Shown: positions 25,494 to 34,503, counted from the first letter of the stretch. The stretch is DNA of 62,373 nt from Clostridium sp. CAG:964 (GCA_000435335.1 FR891308.1:1-62373); one strand, 5' to 3'. Notes: generated from the letters alone by a model not told the origin. Numbers and translations: made by a program.

Positions 25494-26297
25494 ATGCTTG
25501 GTGCTATTATTGGCGATATTGTGGGCAGCCCTTATGAGCTTGAGGCAAATAATATAAAAACCGTAGATTTTCCCCTTTTTAGCAGTAACTCACATTTTAC
25601 AGACGATACGGTTATGACTGTAGCTGTGGCTGAGGGCTTAATAAACGGCTGCAACGATTACGAAAAAACAGAGCTGCAGGTAATACGGTCAATGCGGAGG
25701 CTTGGGCGAGAATACCCAAATGCAGGCTACGGTTATAGGTTTAATCAGTGGCTTTATTCCAACACTCCACAGCCCTATAACAGCTTTGGCAACGGCTCGG
25801 CTATGCGTGTATCAGCTGTGGCTTGGCTGTACAACAGCATGGCGGAGGTTAGGCGCTTTGCAAGACTTACGGCGAAGGTTACGCATAATCACCCACAGGG
25901 TATAAAAGGGGCCGAGGCTACAGCTGCGGCAATATTTTTAGCAAGACAGGGCAGAAGCAAGAGTGAAATAAAGAAATATATTGAAGCGGAATTTGAATAT
26001 AATTTAAACAGAACCTGTGATGAAATCCGTCCGGCATATGTCCGCAGTGAATCCTGTCAGGAAACTGTACCACAGGCAATTACAGCTTTTTTAGAGGGTG
26101 ACAGCTTTGAAAATGCTGTAAGGCTGGCTGTTTCCCTTGGCGGTGACAGCGACACTATAGCCGCTATAGCCGGCAGCATAGCAGAGGGCTTTTATGGTAT
26201 TCCGGAAAATATCAGAACTAAGGGGCTGTCATTGCTTGATGATAATTTAAAAGATAAGGTTATGCGGCTTTATAAATATATCTATGGTAATGCTTAA
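25494..26297 (+). CDS. ADP-ribosylglycohydrolase family protein
   Basis: The 267-residue protein matches the DraG/ARH superfamily, which removes ADP-ribose from proteins or nucleic acids. The two metal-binding motifs are at the N-terminus (LGAIIGDIVGSPYE with FTDDTVMT at about 36-43) and at the C-terminus (LGGDSDTIAAIAGSIAEGFY). A central GNGSAMRVS is also typical. No toxin-like ADP-ribosyltransferase is coded beside it, so the target is unknown. ATG 25494 has AAAGGAGG upstream. Confidence 0.9.
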   Translation: MLGAIIGDIVGSPYELEANNIKTVDFPLFSSNSHFTDDTVMTVAVAEGLINGCNDYEKTELQVIRSMRRLGREYPNAGYGYRFNQWLYSNTPQPYNSFGNGSAMRVSAVAWLYNSMAEVRRFARLTAKVTHNHPQGIKGAEATAAAIFLARQGRSKSEIKKYIEAEFEYNLNRTCDEIRPAYVRSESCQETVPQAITAFLEGDSFENAVRLAVSLGGDSDTIAAIAGSIAEGFYGIPENIRTKGLSLLDDNLKDKVMRLYKYIYGNA

Positions 26298-26390
26298 TGT
26301 CGCTTAAACGGATTTGTGAGGCGATTGCTTGCTTATATATACCGAATAATAGGTAATTTGTGAATAATTTATTAAACATAGTCTTACCAC

Positions 26391-26419
26391 TTGATTTTTA
26401 CCATAAAAAGGTTTATTAT
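26391..26419 (+). promoter_or_regulatory. Sigma-A promoter of groESL
   Basis: The -35 TTGATT (26391-26396), a 17-bp spacer and -10 TATTAT (26414-26419) place the start site inside the CIRCE element. Confidence 0.65.
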
Positions 26420-26423
26420 ATCT

Positions 26424-26450
26424 TTAGCACTCGAGGATAAGGAGTGCTAA
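26424..26450 (+). promoter_or_regulatory. CIRCE operator (HrcA binding site)
   Basis: The sequence TTAGCACTC, nine spacer bases and GAGTGCTAA match the CIRCE consensus perfectly. The inverted repeat continues outward without mismatch to 17-bp arms (26416-26432 and 26442-26458). HrcA bound here represses groESL in the absence of heat stress. Confidence 0.97.
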
Positions 26451-26483
26451 AGATATAAGATAATCCATAGGAGGAATAATATT

Positions 26484-26768
26484 ATGACAATTAAACCATT
26501 GTTAGACAGAGTAGTTCTAAAGGCACAAAAGGCTGAAGAAACAACAAAAAGCGGTATTGTTCTTGCAACATCTGCTCAGGAAAAGCCACAGTTTGCTAAT
26601 GTAGTAGCTGTAGGCCCGGGCGGAGTAGTAGATGGTAAAGAGGTTACTATGTATGTGAATGTTGGCGACAAGGTTATTACAAACCAGTATTCAGGCACAA
26701 ATGTAAAGCTTGACGGTGAAGAGTACACAATCGTTCGTCAGTCAGATATTTTAGCTGTAGTAGAATAA
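26484..26768 (+). CDS. groS: Co-chaperonin GroES
   Basis: The 94-residue protein has the full GroES length. It starts with TIKPLLDRVVLKAQKAEETT and carries the mobile loop sequence KSGIVLATSAQEKPQ and the ending YTIVRQSDILAVVE. It caps the GroEL folding chamber. It lies 33 bases upstream of groL and is controlled by CIRCE. Ribosome site AGGAGG. Confidence 0.97.
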   Translation: MTIKPLLDRVVLKAQKAEETTKSGIVLATSAQEKPQFANVVAVGPGGVVDGKEVTMYVNVGDKVITNQYSGTNVKLDGEEYTIVRQSDILAVVE

Positions 26769-26801
26769 TTTTATTACAATATATTTAGGAGGAAATGAAT
26801 T

Positions 26802-28427
26802 ATGGCTAAGCAAATTGCTTATGGAGAGGATGCCAGAAAGGCATTAATGAATGGTATTAATCAGTTGGCAGATACAGTAAAAATTACACTGGGCCCTAAG
26901 GGCAGAAATGTAGTTTTGGATAAAAAGTTCGGCGCACCGCTAATTACAAACGACGGTGTTACTATCGCTAAGGAAATTGAGCTTGAGGATCCGTTTGAAA
27001 ATATGGGTGCACAGCTTGTTAAAGAGGTTTCTGTTAAAACCAATGATATTGCCGGTGACGGTACTACAACCGCTACACTTCTTACACAGGCTCTTATTCG
27101 TGAGGGTATGAAAAATGTAGCGTCAGGTGCAAACCCAATGATTCTTAAAAAGGGTATCCAAAAGGCTACAGATGTAGCTGTAAAGGCTATTGAGGATAAC
27201 TCAAAGCAGATTAACGGCTCGGAGGATATTGCAAGCATTGGCGGTATTTCTTCAGCAGACCCTAAGATAGGTAAGCTGATAGCAGAGGCAATGGAAAAGG
27301 TTACTACAGACGGTGTAATTACAGTTGAGGAATCAAAAACAGCTGAAACATACTCCGAGGTTGTAGAGGGTATGATGTTTGACCGTGGCTATATTGCACC
27401 ATATATGGCTACAGATTCAGAAAAGATGGTTGCTGAGCTTGACGATGCACTAATTCTTATTACAGATAAAAAGATTTCTAACATTCAGGAAATTCTTCCA
27501 TTGCTTGAAGAAATTGTAAAGACAGGCAAAAAGCTTCTGATTATTGCTGAGGACATTGAGGGCGAGGCTCTTACAACACTTGTTCTTAACAAGCTTCGTG
27601 GCACATTTACTTGCGTTGGTGTAAAGGCACCTGGCTTTGGTGACAGAAGAAAAGAAATGCTTCAGGATATTGCTATTCTTACAGGCGGACAGGTTATTTC
27701 TTCTGACCTTGGCTTGGAGCTAAAGGATACAACTCTTGACCAGCTTGGCCGTGCAAGACAGGTTAAGGTTGACAAGGAAAATACAATTATCGTTGACGGT
27801 GCAGGTAACTCTGAGGATATTAAGGCAAGAGTAAACCACATTAAATCTCAAATCGAGCAAACAACATCTGACTTCGACCGTGAAAAGCTTATGGAGCGTT
27901 TGGCAAAGCTTTCAGGCGGTGTTGCTGTTATTAAGGTTGGTGCCGCAACAGAAATTGAAATGAAAGAGAAAAAGCTAAGAATCGAGGACGCTTTGGCTGC
28001 TACAAAGGCTGCTGTTGAAGAAGGTATTGTAGCCGGCGGCGGTACTGCACTGCTGAATGCTATTCCTGCTGTTGAAGCTGCTATTGCAGAGGCAGAGGGT
28101 GACGAAAAGACAGGTATGACAATTGTTCTAAAGGCACTTGAAGAGCCAATTCGTCAAATTGCCGCTAATGCAGGCCTTGAGGGCTCTGTAATTGTTGAGA
28201 AGATTAAGGCTGCTGACAAGGTTGGCTATGGTTTTAACGCTCTTACAGAGGAGTATGTAGATATGCTGTCTGCCGGCATTATAGACCCTACAAAGGTTAC
28301 TCGTTCGGCACTTCAAAATGCAGCGTCTGTAGCTTCAATGGTTTTGACAACAGAGTCATTGGTAACAGACATTAAAGAGCCTGCTGCAGCTGCTCCTGCT
28401 GCTCCTGATATGGGCGGTATGTACTAA
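26802..28427 (+). CDS. groL: Chaperonin GroEL
   Basis: The 541-residue protein covers the whole GroEL sequence: KITLGPKGRNVVLDKKFGAP, the ATP motif AGDGTTTATLL, GGISSADPKIG and ERLAKLSGGVAVIKVGAATE. The C-terminus is PDMGGMY, shorter than the GGM-repeat tail of many homologues. It forms the double-ring folding machine with GroES. It is the second gene of the groESL operon. Confidence 0.98.
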   Translation: MAKQIAYGEDARKALMNGINQLADTVKITLGPKGRNVVLDKKFGAPLITNDGVTIAKEIELEDPFENMGAQLVKEVSVKTNDIAGDGTTTATLLTQALIREGMKNVASGANPMILKKGIQKATDVAVKAIEDNSKQINGSEDIASIGGISSADPKIGKLIAEAMEKVTTDGVITVEESKTAETYSEVVEGMMFDRGYIAPYMATDSEKMVAELDDALILITDKKISNIQEILPLLEEIVKTGKKLLIIAEDIEGEALTTLVLNKLRGTFTCVGVKAPGFGDRRKEMLQDIAILTGGQVISSDLGLELKDTTLDQLGRARQVKVDKENTIIVDGAGNSEDIKARVNHIKSQIEQTTSDFDREKLMERLAKLSGGVAVIKVGAATEIEMKEKKLRIEDALAATKAAVEEGIVAGGGTALLNAIPAVEAAIAEAEGDEKTGMTIVLKALEEPIRQIAANAGLEGSVIVEKIKAADKVGYGFNALTEEYVDMLSAGIIDPTKVTRSALQNAASVASMVLTTESLVTDIKEPAAAAPAAPDMGGMY

Positions 28428-28471
28428 TAAACAGCACGTCATATATTACAAGTGGTAATATAGCATAGAAT

Positions 28472-28531
28472 AAAAACCGACTGGGCTTGTGCTGCACAAG
28501 AAAATGCAGTACAAACGCCCGGTCGGTTTTT
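28472..28531 (+). terminator. Intrinsic terminator after groL
   Basis: A 14-15 bp stem (AAAAACCGACTGGGC with its near-complement GCCCGGTCGGTTTTT) encloses a loop of about 30 bases and ends in a T run. Confidence 0.9.
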
Positions 28532-28708
28532 GCTTTATATAATTTTTATCTAAAATTTTTATTTTGGTAATAGGTAATTACAGCTGATAATATGGTAAAA
28601 AGTGTAAGTAGATTTATTACAGGGGATAAGACTGGTCATATAAAATGACACCTACCTTTTAAAAGCTTACAGTAATTTAGAAGCCTACAGTGCTTATGTC
28701 AATATAGA
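28532..28708. other. Intergenic spacer between convergent groESL and LCP units
   Basis: No gene, promoter or repeat that I can support is seen in this AT-rich stretch between the two terminators. Confidence 0.5.
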
Positions 28709-28750
28709 AAACCCCTCGGCATATACGAACTCGCATAATGCCGAGGGGTT
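28709..28750 (-). terminator. Intrinsic terminator of the sortase-LCP unit
   Basis: An 11-bp stem (AACCCCTCGGC with GCCGAGGGGTT) is followed by TTTTC on the - strand, just behind the LCP gene. Confidence 0.88.
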
Positions 28751-28761
28751 AAATTTACCGA

Positions 28762-29988
28762 TTAATCTACTCTTGTATAATATGTATTTAGTATCTCTTC
28801 AAAAAACTTATCATTGTCTACATTGTATTCGGCATATTTTTCGCCCATAACGGCTTGACCTGGTACTTTAACTATGTTTTCGTCAGAGGAAAAACCGTTT
28901 GTCACAAACAGGCTTGACAGGTATGTAATTTTAGCCGCATCAATATCGGTCTTACAGTAGTCGCTTATGCTGTTGTAAAGGCTTATAGGAGTAGTTGGAT
29001 CCTTTTTAGTAAGCTGAATAGTTTGGTTGATAAAGGAATCAATATAACTCTTTTGTCTTTCCATTCGCAGCTCGTTTTGTTCAACGCCGCCGCTAACATC
29101 TCTGCTTCTTACATATATTTCCGCTTGCTCACCTTTTAAGGTAACATTGGCACCCTTTTGCAAAGCCGGGTCATAGCTGCTAAGGTCTTCTATAACATTT
29201 ACATTCACACCGCCTACGGCGTCATTCAGTATAGGAATAACATCAAGGTCTACCGACATATATGCATTCACCGGAATGCCAAAGAAAAGTCGTGAAACAG
29301 AACGCTTTAGGTTATCGTTGCTGGTGTCGCCGCCGTCACCGTATGAGTGTGCCAGACATATCTGCATTCTTTCTGTACCTTTAAAATTGCCGGCTGTGTC
29401 ACAAATGTTTACATCAACCATACTGTCACGGGAAACATTATACATAGTGTATTTTCCCGTATCTGTGTTAAGTGACAAAACAAATATGCTGTCAGCCTGA
29501 CCGCCTGTACCCACAACGCCCTCTCTATGCTCGCTTGTTTCCTTGTCAATGCCGGCAAAGAGTATTGTGGTAACATTTTTATTGTATTTGTATTTGTGAC
29601 CGTCATATATTATGTAGTCATCCTCTGCCTTTTGCACACTTGAAGGCACGGCAATGTTCTTAGAGGCATTTTCATTATCACCCAGCATACTGCTTTTTCC
29701 CATAAACAGCAGAACAACCAGAGTGATTATAGCTATTAACAAAAGTGAGGCTACAACAATTCCCAAGGTAACAAAAAACTTAAAAGCCTTGCCCTTTTTC
29801 TTCTTTGCTTTTTTGTTTTTATTTAGCGGCTTGGCGTATTTTGCAACCGGAATATTGTCATCGTCTTTGTTAATTGAAAATTCAACCTTTTCACGCTTTA
29901 TTTTGCTGCGGTGAGTATGGCTGCCGACAGAGCTTTCGTTATTCTGCGTGGTTGGTTCCTGATTCGGTTGCTGATTGGATTGGCTCAT
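28762..29988 (-). CDS. LytR-CpsA-Psr (LCP) family cell-wall glycopolymer ligase
   Basis: The 408-residue protein has a long hydrophilic, lysine-rich cytoplasmic head (to about residue 68), one membrane helix (about 70-93) and an outer LCP domain (about 138-370). LCP marks are TTILFAGIDKE, the arginine-containing NVSRDSMVDV, GIPVNAYMSVDLDVIPILND and AEIYVRSRDVSGG then DxxRxxRQ-like ELRMERQKSYIDSF. LCP enzymes transfer lipid-linked glycopolymers to peptidoglycan. The gene overlaps the sortase gene by 50 bases, which links surface-polymer attachment and surface-protein anchoring in one unit. Confidence 0.9.
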   Translation of the reverse strand: MSQSNQQPNQEPTTQNNESSVGSHTHRSKIKREKVEFSINKDDDNIPVAKYAKPLNKNKKAKKKKGKAFKFFVTLGIVVASLLLIAIITLVVLLFMGKSSMLGDNENASKNIAVPSSVQKAEDDYIIYDGHKYKYNKNVTTILFAGIDKETSEHREGVVGTGGQADSIFVLSLNTDTGKYTMYNVSRDSMVDVNICDTAGNFKGTERMQICLAHSYGDGGDTSNDNLKRSVSRLFFGIPVNAYMSVDLDVIPILNDAVGGVNVNVIEDLSSYDPALQKGANVTLKGEQAEIYVRSRDVSGGVEQNELRMERQKSYIDSFINQTIQLTKKDPTTPISLYNSISDYCKTDIDAAKITYLSSLFVTNGFSSDENIVKVPGQAVMGEKYAEYNVDNDKFFEEILNTYYTRVD

Positions 29989-30805
29989 CTTTAATTAACA
30001 CTCCCTGTACAAGGTATCTTGAGGTTTCTATGTCACCCAGGCAGGTGCTTAGGGTGATAATTTTGTCATCTGCTGTAACATTCAGACTGCGTGTGTTGTA
30101 CATCATAGATGATGTTGGATTTTGTGCGTAATCTAAATATTCCCGGAATACTTTTTTATCCGAAAAATCAAATGAATACAGCAAATGCCTGTCATCATAT
30201 TCGTAGGCCGAGAAAATTTCATATGTAAGGGTTCTGTCAGGCAAGTAAATATATATGTATTTATTTGCATCAAAGAAATCCTTATCTCTAAAGCTGTGCA
30301 ATGCCCTAAACATAGTTCCGTTTTGCATATTGTGACCGTACAATACTGTATTAGGATCCGAGAAATCCTTTTTATTCAGCTTTTCGGTGTATATACATCC
30401 GGCAAAGGCACTTTCTTTGTACATATTGTGATTTAGGTAGTAAGAGTCGTCATCACCCGAATGTTGTGCAACAGGGTAGTCTATTGCAGTGTTTGGTATT
30501 TTAATCCACGCATACAGGTCTGTGTTAATTTCCCACAGCTTTGTAAAGTTAATGCTGCCGTTTACGGTGTCGTGCACCTCCTTTGGTGCAACATTATCCG
30601 GCGGTGCGTCAGGTGTGTCACCGGTAGCCGCTGTGCTTTCGGTGGCTTTTTCGGTAGGGCTGTTGGTAGGCTGCTGCAGATTTTCATATTCGTGACCGCT
30701 TGTATAGATATTAAACAGATACCAGCATATATAACCTAAACCGCATACTAAAAGCACTATAGCTATGGTTAAAATAACCCTGAAAATTGTTTTATTTTTT
30801 TTCAT
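29939..30805 (-). CDS. Class B sortase
   Basis: The 288-residue protein has a short cytoplasmic tail, one membrane helix (about 8-32), a Thr/Pro-rich stalk and the sortase domain (about 85-272). The catalytic His158 is in LYGHNM, Cys255 in TLSTCLGD and Arg263 in SRYLVQGVL. The long insertion before the Cys strand and the residues around it match class B. Clostridial class B enzymes, as in C. difficile, cut (S/P)PxTG signals, and an SPKTG protein is coded directly upstream. Start at 30805 has AAAGGATG upstream; a frame to 30862 would run into the terminator hairpin. Confidence 0.9.
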   Translation of the reverse strand: MKKNKTIFRVILTIAIVLLVCGLGYICWYLFNIYTSGHEYENLQQPTNSPTEKATESTAATGDTPDAPPDNVAPKEVHDTVNGSINFTKLWEINTDLYAWIKIPNTAIDYPVAQHSGDDDSYYLNHNMYKESAFAGCIYTEKLNKKDFSDPNTVLYGHNMQNGTMFRALHSFRDKDFFDANKYIYIYLPDRTLTYEIFSAYEYDDRHLLYSFDFSDKKVFREYLDYAQNPTSSMMYNTRSLNVTADDKIITLSTCLGDIETSRYLVQGVLIKDEPIQSATESGTNHAE

Positions 30806-30849
30806 AGTAAACATCCTTTGTTTGCAGTTAGCATAAAAGTGAGTATAAT

Positions 30850-30877
30850 AAACAAAAACCACGCACTAAGCGTGGTT
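30850..30877 (-). terminator. Terminator between the SPKTG mini-protein and sortase genes
   Basis: An 8-bp stem (AACCACGC/GCGTGGTT) is followed on the - strand by TTTTTG. Partial read-through would give much substrate and little sortase from one promoter. Confidence 0.8.
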
Positions 30878-30894
30878 ATGTGTTTTCAATAAAA

Positions 30895-31170
30895 TTATTT
30901 GCTTAGCTTTTTCTTAGCTGTTACAGCAACGCCGCCAACTGTCAAAACACCCAAAGCGACCAGAATTGCCGCAGAACCGTCTAAACCTGTTTTAGGTGAG
31001 GTCGTTGCCGGACTTGCAGAGCCGGAAGAGCCGGATGGGGTAGAAGCATTGGCAGGGCTAATATTTCCGGTTGGAACAGTAGCACTTGGGCTGTCAACTG
31101 CTGCTGCGGAAAATGCACTGCAGGTCAAAACTACTGCTGCAGTTAAAGCGAAAAATAACCTTTTCATCAT
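30895..31170 (-). CDS. 91-residue secreted mini-protein with SPKTG sortase signal
   Basis: The protein consists of a signal peptide (about 1-25, ending SAFSAAAVD), a short Ser/Thr/Pro/Gly-rich segment of about 35 residues, the sorting signal SPKTG (about residues 58-62), a hydrophobic helix and the basic tail KKKLSK. After processing by signal peptidase and sortase only about 35 residues would be left on the wall. The neighbouring class B sortase is the obvious processing enzyme. No enzymatic domain fits in such a small chain; a spacer, adhesin tip or signalling peptide are possible. Ribosome site AGGAGG; the first of two adjacent ATG codons is used. Confidence 0.85.
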   Translation of the reverse strand: MMKRLFFALTAAVVLTCSAFSAAAVDSPSATVPTGNISPANASTPSGSSGSASPATTSPKTGLDGSAAILVALGVLTVGGVAVTAKKKLSK

Positions 31171-31245
31171 CAGTTACCTCCTATATAATAAAAAAGTCCG
31201 TATGTGCCTAAAAAAACACTGCACATTTGTTGACATTTCACTTTA

Positions 31246-31470
31246 AACATTATATCATCATTAACTGTTGTTGTAAATAGTTTCAGTAATTTATTTTATT
31301 AATTTATTAAAAAAATCTGTATAAAAGCAGTTATAAATATAATAATAACCTTGAGTTCAGTCCATAGTTATTTATATTAAAATATGCAATAGCCCGAGGA
31401 ACTTAATTTTTGTGCAGCAGGTTGCAGCTTTATAAAAGGTGAAAACTTATAAATTATTAAAGAAATGTAA
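31246..31470. other. AT-rich divergent spacer between the SPKTG gene and the thrS leader
   Basis: No gene is seen. The region should hold the promoter of the - strand SPKTG-sortase-LCP unit, but I could not place convincing boxes. Confidence 0.4.
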
Positions 31471-31471
31471 C

Positions 31472-31500
31472 TTGACGAAACAGAATAATGGTGCTATCAT
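31472..31500 (+). promoter_or_regulatory. Sigma-A promoter of the thrS T-box leader
   Basis: The -35 TTGACG (31472-31477), a 17-bp spacer and -10 TATCAT (31495-31500, preceded by TGC) place the start near 31507, just before the T-box. Confidence 0.78.
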
Positions 31501-31507
31501 AAACTCA

Positions 31508-31745
31508 AATATAAAGACAAAAGCTGTGATAAGGACAAGATTTACTTAAACGCTTTTTCAGAGAGTGCTCTGTATTCTGCAATGAGCATATAAGTGCCTG
31601 TAAGTTACCACCTTGGAGCTGTGTGCCGTGTTCAAGGCGTGCCGGTGAACACCGTTATATGTATCTAAAGGGTATGGCTTGTGCCGTACTGAATTTGGGT
31701 GGAACCACGAGTTGTAGCCTCGTCCCATTTGCGGGACGGGGCTTA
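31508..31745 (+). ncRNA. T-box riboswitch controlling thrS
   Basis: The leader begins with a stem I region (GATAAGGACAAG near 31528) and holds the almost invariant T-box sequence GGGTGGAACCACG at 31697-31709. It ends with a terminator stem (GCCTCGTCCC with GGGACGGGGC, 31717-31742). T-boxes bind uncharged tRNA through a specifier codon in stem I and through NCCA at the T-box bulge, which stabilises the antiterminator. Threonine specificity is inferred from the gene behind it; an ACC triplet lies at about 31610 but I could not fix it as specifier. Confidence 0.92.
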
Positions 31746-31774
31746 TTTAATTTATCAGAAAGGATTGATTATTA

Positions 31775-33724
31775 ATGGTAAGCGTTGAACTGAAAAACGG
31801 TATTGTAAAGGAGTTTGAAAATGGCACTACCGTAGCGGATGTTGCCAAGTCATTAGGCGGCGGCATTTACAAAAATGCCTGTGTATGCAGGGTGAACGGC
31901 GAAATAAAGGATTTAAGAACAGTTTTGGATAACGACCAAAAATATACTGTTGAAATACTGTCCTTTGATAATCCGGAGGGTAAAAAGGCCTTTTGGCATA
32001 CTGCGTCGCACATTTTGGCTCAGGCTGTCAAAAGACTGTATCCACAGGCAAAAATTGCCATTGGACCTGCAATAGACAACGGATTTTACTATGACTTTGA
32101 GGTTGAAAATCCATTTTCGGCTGAGGATTTGCAGAACATAGAGAAGGAAATAAAGTCTATAGTAAAAAGCGGCATAGCTATAGAAAAATTTGAACTTGCT
32201 CCTGACGAGGCTGTAAAAATGCTTGAGGAAATGGACGAGCCTTATAAGGTAGAGCTTGCTAAGGAGCATGCCGACAAGGGAGAGGCAATCAGCTTCTATA
32301 AGCAGGGCGACTTTACAGACCTGTGTGCCGGCCCTCATCTAATGAGCGTAAGTACAGTTAAGGCTGTTAAGCTGCTAAACTGCACAGGCGCATATTGGCG
32401 CGGCGACAGCAACAACCAGCAGCTGTGCCGTGTATATGGCGTAGCATTTCCAAAGGCTTCTATGCTTGAGGAATATTTAAAGCAGAGAGAAGAGGCTGTT
32501 GCCCGTGACCACAACAAGCTTGGCAGAGAGCTTGAGCTGTTTACAACATCTGATGTAATAGGTCAGGGCTTACCTATTCTTCTGCCTAAGGGTGCAAGAA
32601 TTATTCAGCTTTTGCAGAGATTTGTTGAGGATGAAGAGCAGAAGCGTGGCTGGCTGCTTACGAAAACACCGTTTATGGCCAAAAGCGACCTTTATAAAAT
32701 TTCAGGTCACTGGGACCACTATCAGGACGGTATGTTTATATTGGGAGATCCTGAAAACGATAAAGAGGTATTTGCACTTCGTCCTATGACATGCCCGTTC
32801 CAATATCAGGCATATTTAAACAGAGGCCGTTCATACAGAGATTTGCCTTTGCGTTATAACGAAACATCTACATTGTTCAGAAATGAAGCCAGCGGCGAAA
32901 TGCACGGACTGATTCGTGTACGCCAGTTTACAATTTCAGAGGGACATTTAATGTGTACCCCGGAGCAGCTTGAGGACGAATTCAGAGGCTGTCTGGAGCT
33001 TGCAATATTTATGCTGAAGACCTTAGGCTTGTATGAGGATGTATCATACAGATTCTCACAGTGGGATCCTAATGACCGTGAAAAGTATATAGGCACGCCT
33101 GAGCAGTGGGACGAGGCTCAAAGCAAAATGCAGAAGATTCTTGACCATCTTGAAATTCCGTATGCTGTCGGCGTAGGCGAGGCTGCATTCTATGGCCCTA
33201 AGCTGGACATTCAGATTAAGAATGTATATGGCAAAGAGGATACTCTTATTACAATCCAGATTGACCAAATGCTTTCAGAAAAGTTTGGTATGGAATATGT
33301 TGATAAGGATGGCGTTAAGAAAAATCCGTATATCATTCACAGAACATCAATAGGCTGTTACGAAAGAACACTTGCCTTGCTTATTGAAAAATATGCAGGT
33401 GCATTCCCAATGTGGCTTGCTCCTGTTCAGGTTAAGTTGCTTCCTATTGCAGACAGACATATTGACGCACTGAAGGAAGTAAAGGCAAAGCTTGACGCTG
33501 TAGGCATGCGATGCGAAATTGATACAAGAAGTGAGAAAATAGGATATAAAATCAGAGAGGCTCAGCTTGAAAAGGTTCCATATATGATTTTAATGGGCGA
33601 TAAGGATATTGAAAATAATACGATTTCCGTCCGTTCAAGAAAGCACGGCGACCTGGGTGCATTTACTGTTGAGCAGTTTATTGAAAAGGCCTTGGAAGAA
33701 ATTAACAGCAAAGCTATAGACTGA
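31775..33724 (+). CDS. thrS: Threonyl-tRNA synthetase
   Basis: The 649-residue enzyme has the complete class II ThrRS layout: TGS domain (about 1-62), the editing/SAD domain with HTASHILAQAVKRLYP and DLCAGPHL, the catalytic core with the zinc site in MTCPFQYQAY and motif 2 in RYNETSTLFRNEASGEMHGL, motif 3 near HRTSIGCYERTLALL and the anticodon-binding domain starting at about 545. It charges tRNA-Thr. It is controlled by the T-box in its leader. Ribosome site AGAAAGGA. Confidence 0.97.
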   Translation: MVSVELKNGIVKEFENGTTVADVAKSLGGGIYKNACVCRVNGEIKDLRTVLDNDQKYTVEILSFDNPEGKKAFWHTASHILAQAVKRLYPQAKIAIGPAIDNGFYYDFEVENPFSAEDLQNIEKEIKSIVKSGIAIEKFELAPDEAVKMLEEMDEPYKVELAKEHADKGEAISFYKQGDFTDLCAGPHLMSVSTVKAVKLLNCTGAYWRGDSNNQQLCRVYGVAFPKASMLEEYLKQREEAVARDHNKLGRELELFTTSDVIGQGLPILLPKGARIIQLLQRFVEDEEQKRGWLLTKTPFMAKSDLYKISGHWDHYQDGMFILGDPENDKEVFALRPMTCPFQYQAYLNRGRSYRDLPLRYNETSTLFRNEASGEMHGLIRVRQFTISEGHLMCTPEQLEDEFRGCLELAIFMLKTLGLYEDVSYRFSQWDPNDREKYIGTPEQWDEAQSKMQKILDHLEIPYAVGVGEAAFYGPKLDIQIKNVYGKEDTLITIQIDQMLSEKFGMEYVDKDGVKKNPYIIHRTSIGCYERTLALLIEKYAGAFPMWLAPVQVKLLPIADRHIDALKEVKAKLDAVGMRCEIDTRSEKIGYKIREAQLEKVPYMILMGDKDIENNTISVRSRKHGDLGAFTVEQFIEKALEEINSKAID

Positions 33725-33794
33725 CATTTACTGCCTTTGTATTTAAATTATAACGAGAATTGTATGAAGAAGAAAATAAGAAAAGAGGTGTGTT

Positions 33795-34325
33795 ATGTCT
33801 AGTGCTGCCAAAAAACTTCTTACTTTCATTATTATTATGCTTATTGCCATTGCAGCTATAGTCGGCTGTGTATATGTACTGACAGAGCTGGGGCAAAGTA
33901 AAAAAAGCAGCGTTTCTTCAAGTATTACACCTGAAATATCGGCTGCACAGGTAAATAAGGAAGTTATTGAAGAGATAGGTTACGAGGACATAAGCGAGCT
34001 TGACAGCGGCGACATTTCCGGTCATATTGATGTTCCGGAGGACAGTGTCACCCAAACATCTATTTATATAGCCGATTCAAGCTCATCGGCAGTTGAGCTT
34101 GCCTGCTTTAAGCTTAAAAACCCTGATGACAATAAAGCGATACTGGAGGCAATATCAAAGCACATTGCCTTAAAGCTCAAGGGCTACAGCCAAAGCCCAA
34201 AGGAAAGCGAGCTTATAAGGAATTATGTTACCGACACCTGTAACGGCTATGTTTTTATGGTCATTTCCGAAAGTCCGGAGGCGGCCGCAATGGCCTTTAG
34301 AGATGCCGTAAACAATAAAAATTAA
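33795..34325 (+). CDS. DUF4358-like membrane-anchored protein
   Basis: The 176-residue protein has an N-terminal membrane helix (about 8-31), a Ser-rich linker and a small alpha/beta domain (about 75-170). The pattern of a helical segment (NKAILEAISKHIALKLKGY), then a strand-rich NGYVFMVISESPEAAAMAFR, resembles DUF4358, a family of unknown function common in Clostridia and often membrane-anchored or lipoprotein. It lies 70 bases behind thrS without a terminator, so it is probably cotranscribed with it. I cannot name a function. Confidence 0.7.
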   Translation: MSSAAKKLLTFIIIMLIAIAAIVGCVYVLTELGQSKKSSVSSSITPEISAAQVNKEVIEEIGYEDISELDSGDISGHIDVPEDSVTQTSIYIADSSSSAVELACFKLKNPDDNKAILEAISKHIALKLKGYSQSPKESELIRNYVTDTCNGYVFMVISESPEAAAMAFRDAVNNKN

Positions 34326-34377
34326 AATTGCTTTCACCCTACAGCTGAAAAGTTGTAAGGTGAAAACACAAAAATAT

Positions 34378-34414
34378 AAAGCCAAGGCACCCTTACAAAG
34401 ATGCCTTGGCTTTT
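34378..34414. terminator. Bidirectional terminator between DUF4358 and CNNM genes
   Basis: AAGCCAAGGCA pairs with TGCCTTGGCTT, with T runs in both directions. A second hairpin (TTTCACC/GGTGAAA, 34332-34365) stands just before it. Confidence 0.8.
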
Positions 34415-34503
34415 GCTGTTCAATATTTTCTTGGAAAAAATCTAAGTAATTGTATCAAAGTACAAACAGTTTTTTATGTATACAGGTTAGCTTAAAGCTT
34501 AGT

